DNA of 64,000 nt from Trichoplusia ni (lineage: Eukaryota; Arthropoda; Insecta; Lepidoptera; Noctuidae), in the NCBI RefSeq assembly GCF_003590095.1, contig NC_039481.1, positions 1,674,001 to 1,738,000 on the forward strand. The letters run 5' to 3'. Both the position numbers and the translations under genes were made by a program. Below, one piece after another: positions 61,901-64,000 of this stretch. The notes beneath the pieces are model-generated. The model was not told the DNA's origin. It did no database searches and saw only the letters and a list, made by a program, of their open reading frames with translations. Every line of letters starts with the position of its first letter. Position 1 is the first letter of the stretch.

Positions 61901-64000
61901 GTATAGATGAAAATTTATAAGTAGATTTGAGGGTGTAGTATAAATAGTCCGGTAAATGAGCCATAATCTCTGCTTGCTGTGCTGTTTTTTAAATAGGTAT
62001 GAAATTACAGAACTGTGACACTAGAAAATCTACATGAACATTATATTTTTTGTCCTTGTGATAGTAATTGGCATATTATTGTATCTGACAAGACCAATAA
62101 AACAATTGCAAAATACTAAAGAGGCTTACAGCCATGGAAGAAGGCTGTGTCTAGTTCGGCTACAAATGATACTGACTTAAATTCTGTCATACTGGCCTTT
62201 TACAATTGTATAGTGAATGAAAAATAAACTGGCCTTACTATAGGAACTACATTAAATATGGTGTTGGGCATAATTTATTTTAAATCTCATAAGTAAACTC
62301 CTATCGAATTGTGACCTCAGTATGGTCGGCTCCAGGGAGGAGTCGGGCGGCATCTCGTCGGACTCGGACTCCGACGGGGAGCTGGAGATGTGGGTGGTGA
62401 CGGGCAAGCACGACATCCCCGTCCGCCACGACGTGCGCGCCGCCGGCTGCTTCAAGTCCAACAAGCGACATCACGCCATGTACCCCTTCCACGAGGAGAG
62501 GACGCGCGCCGATGACTACGGCGAGATGATTAAGGTATTTTATAAATTGTAGAAACTTTTAGTAATGCGATTTGGGACTTTTGAAGTGTTTTTTATAAAG
62601 TCGCTTATGAATTGATGATTAATTTGTGTTTAATAAATGTTGTTTTTATTTGCTCTTAAAGACTATTTGTCAAAATGTTGCTGGTCGTTGAATAATAACC
62701 TAATTAAAGTGTAAATGTTAAATTATAAGAATTGATGAATAGCAATAAGATCAAAATTATATTACACAACTTTAGAACCACACATCTTTCGTTGTCCCAC
62801 ACAATGCCTAGGCAAAGTAATTTAAATAATTCCATCATCATCATCTCAGCCTATAGCTGCCCACTGCTGGACATAGGCTTCTCCATACATTCTCCAGCGC
62901 GACCGGTTCAATTTCATTATCTATCTATTTATTTCACTAATATTTTGGCCTTGTTTACTTAGCCTGAAGACTACAGATTAGCTGAAATAGTGGACGCGGA
63001 AGGAGAAATCCGGGATGTACCACCCGCTCCAATACCTAAGCAAGAACCAGAAGGTAAAACTTAAACTTAAAATATTTCATACGTCCTTTAAAAACCAAAA
63101 CACATATATATATATCTTCCTTAGAACACAAATGTTGTTTCACAATAACTTTGGCGCAGAACGTATGTAGTTCGACGAGGTTTCAAAAGATGGCCGTTCA
63201 CTCACGTATTTTGATACTTTTACAAATTTTCATGTGGTTATAGCAGATAACTGAAAAGCAATAATGGTAATACAATATTTTGACTCCCTGCTCTTACAAT
63301 CGCAAAAATGGCTAGACACTACTGAAAACTAGGGCAACTTAATGGTTCTAACTATCTGGTAATGATAGTTTCTAATAGAATTTTCTTGCAACTGGCAAGT
63401 GTGAGTGACTTGTTATTTATTATTTCAGAGGAGATGACAGAAATCCCTAGCAAGTGCATATCGTCGACGCGTCAAGTGCAGATCAAGGCCAACATCCAGT
63501 ACATAGAGCTGGAGGGCCGCTGCGACGGGGAGTCCTTACTGCGGGTCGTGACGCAGGCCAAGCCGCGAGCCATTGTAGGGCTCAGGGCACATCGGGGGGC
63601 CTTGCAGACACTCAAGTAAGTACTTGAGAAGTTTGCTTCTTGCCGGGGTAGCGGGATTAATTGAAAGGGTTGCCGTGGTATACAAAGGGCAAATTAAAGA
63701 ACATGGGTGGATTTTAGTCAGGAGAAATCTAAGACTCCCTGCCGTTCAACCCAAAGCAGAAGGAGTCTTTGATGATTTCCCGTCCGGAAAAAAGGGGGTT
63801 GGCTTTCTGTTAAACAGTTAGCAAACACAGTTTCCGTTTTTTAATGTGAACAATCTTGGTAGTTTTAGTGTCCAAAAGTTTGGTTTATACATGTTTGACT
63901 TTGTTTATTTTTTGCAGAAAACACTGTGAAGCTGAGGGTATTGAAAAAATATACATCCCATCAGCTGGTGAAGTCATAGACGCTACTACTGAATCGCATA
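58942..64000 (+). CDS. Cpsf2: Cleavage and polyadenylation specificity factor subunit 2 (CPSF100), 3' end outside window
   Basis: Ten exons with GT-AG introns and consistent phases: 58942-59090, 59381-59646, 59982-60227, 60505-60692, 61027-61250, 61634-61783, 62321-62534, 62963-63053, 63429-63615 and 63918-64000, about 599 codons. The product starts MTSIIKLHCLSGAGDETPPC and follows known CPSF100 throughout, e.g. residues 62-72 HSDPVHLGALP, 'ITPLPAGHSLGGTVWRI', 'VLVCTDTAGRVLELAHMLDQ', 'NVSYNVVEFAKSQIEWMSDK'. It is a metallo-beta-lactamase fold with inserted beta-CASP domain. The zinc-binding HxHxDH of the nuclease CPSF73 is replaced by HSDPVH, as expected for this inactive partner that binds CPSF73 and symplekin in nuclear mRNA 3'-end cleavage, including histone mRNAs. 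An acidic Ser/Asp loop (about 416-430) may be a CK2 target. Family length is ~740-755, so roughly 140-150 residues are missing. Several middle exons are strikingly GC-rich against AT-rich introns. Confidence 0.97.
62832..62905 (-). repeat. LINE 3' tail in a Cpsf2 intron
   Basis: ATC repeats followed by 'gcccactgctggacataggc' are the reverse of the usual non-LTR 3' end, as at 3597-3662. It lies in the intron between exons 7 and 8. Confidence 0.65.
63650..63840 (+). repeat. Dispersed repeat, copy 2, in a Cpsf2 intron
   Basis: It shares 'aaagggcaaattaaagaaca', 'tgggtggattttagtcag', 'gactccctgccgttcaaccc' and 'aaggagtctttgatg' with 5010-5160. It fills most of the ~300-bp intron between exons 9 and 10, so the insertion makes up much of that intron. 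Confidence 0.65.

Overview
This 64 kb window looks like nuclear DNA of a moth or butterfly, quite possibly a noctuid-like moth (inference). It is AT-rich and gene-poor, with spliced genes and GT-AG introns. The repeats are typical of Lepidoptera: tRNA-derived SINEs, a 5S-rRNA-derived SINE, short Helitron-like elements, LINE 3' tails with ATC/GAT-type ends, and MITEs. I see no rRNA gene, functional tRNA gene, CRISPR array or bacterial-style operon.

Three protein-coding genes can be reconstructed by following splice sites and phase. (1) On the minus strand at 5917-3341 are the last four coding exons (263 residues) of an unrecognised, Cys-containing, mostly helical protein; its 5' end is not found. 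(2) On the plus strand at 57387-58354 are two exons of an unrecognised single-pass membrane protein whose tail contains an exact 80-codon tandem duplication; its first exon is not found. (3) On the plus strand from 58942 to the window edge are ten exons of Cpsf2 (CPSF100), the catalytically dead metallo-beta-lactamase/beta-CASP subunit of the mRNA 3'-end cleavage complex; about 140-150 C-terminal codons lie beyond the window.

The ~51 kb between genes 1 and 2 has no convincing coding exon. It holds dispersed repeats plus a few GC-rich, promoter-like patches: a strong splice donor after a CpG-rich block near 42.16 kb, a CRE plus TATA plus initiator arrangement at 54.68-54.72 kb, a TATA plus donor at 56.51-56.58 kb, and a minus-strand candidate first exon near 12.1 kb. 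These could be distant first exons of the incomplete genes, but the sequence alone cannot connect them.

The most informative non-gene features are two Helitron-like copies with matching precise ends, a 5S-derived SINE, a hAT-like MITE, three perfect 20-25 bp hairpins, and a 21-bp minisatellite in which most units carry a consensus splice donor. I found no clear previously undescribed molecular system; the best candidates for new biology are the two unrecognised proteins.
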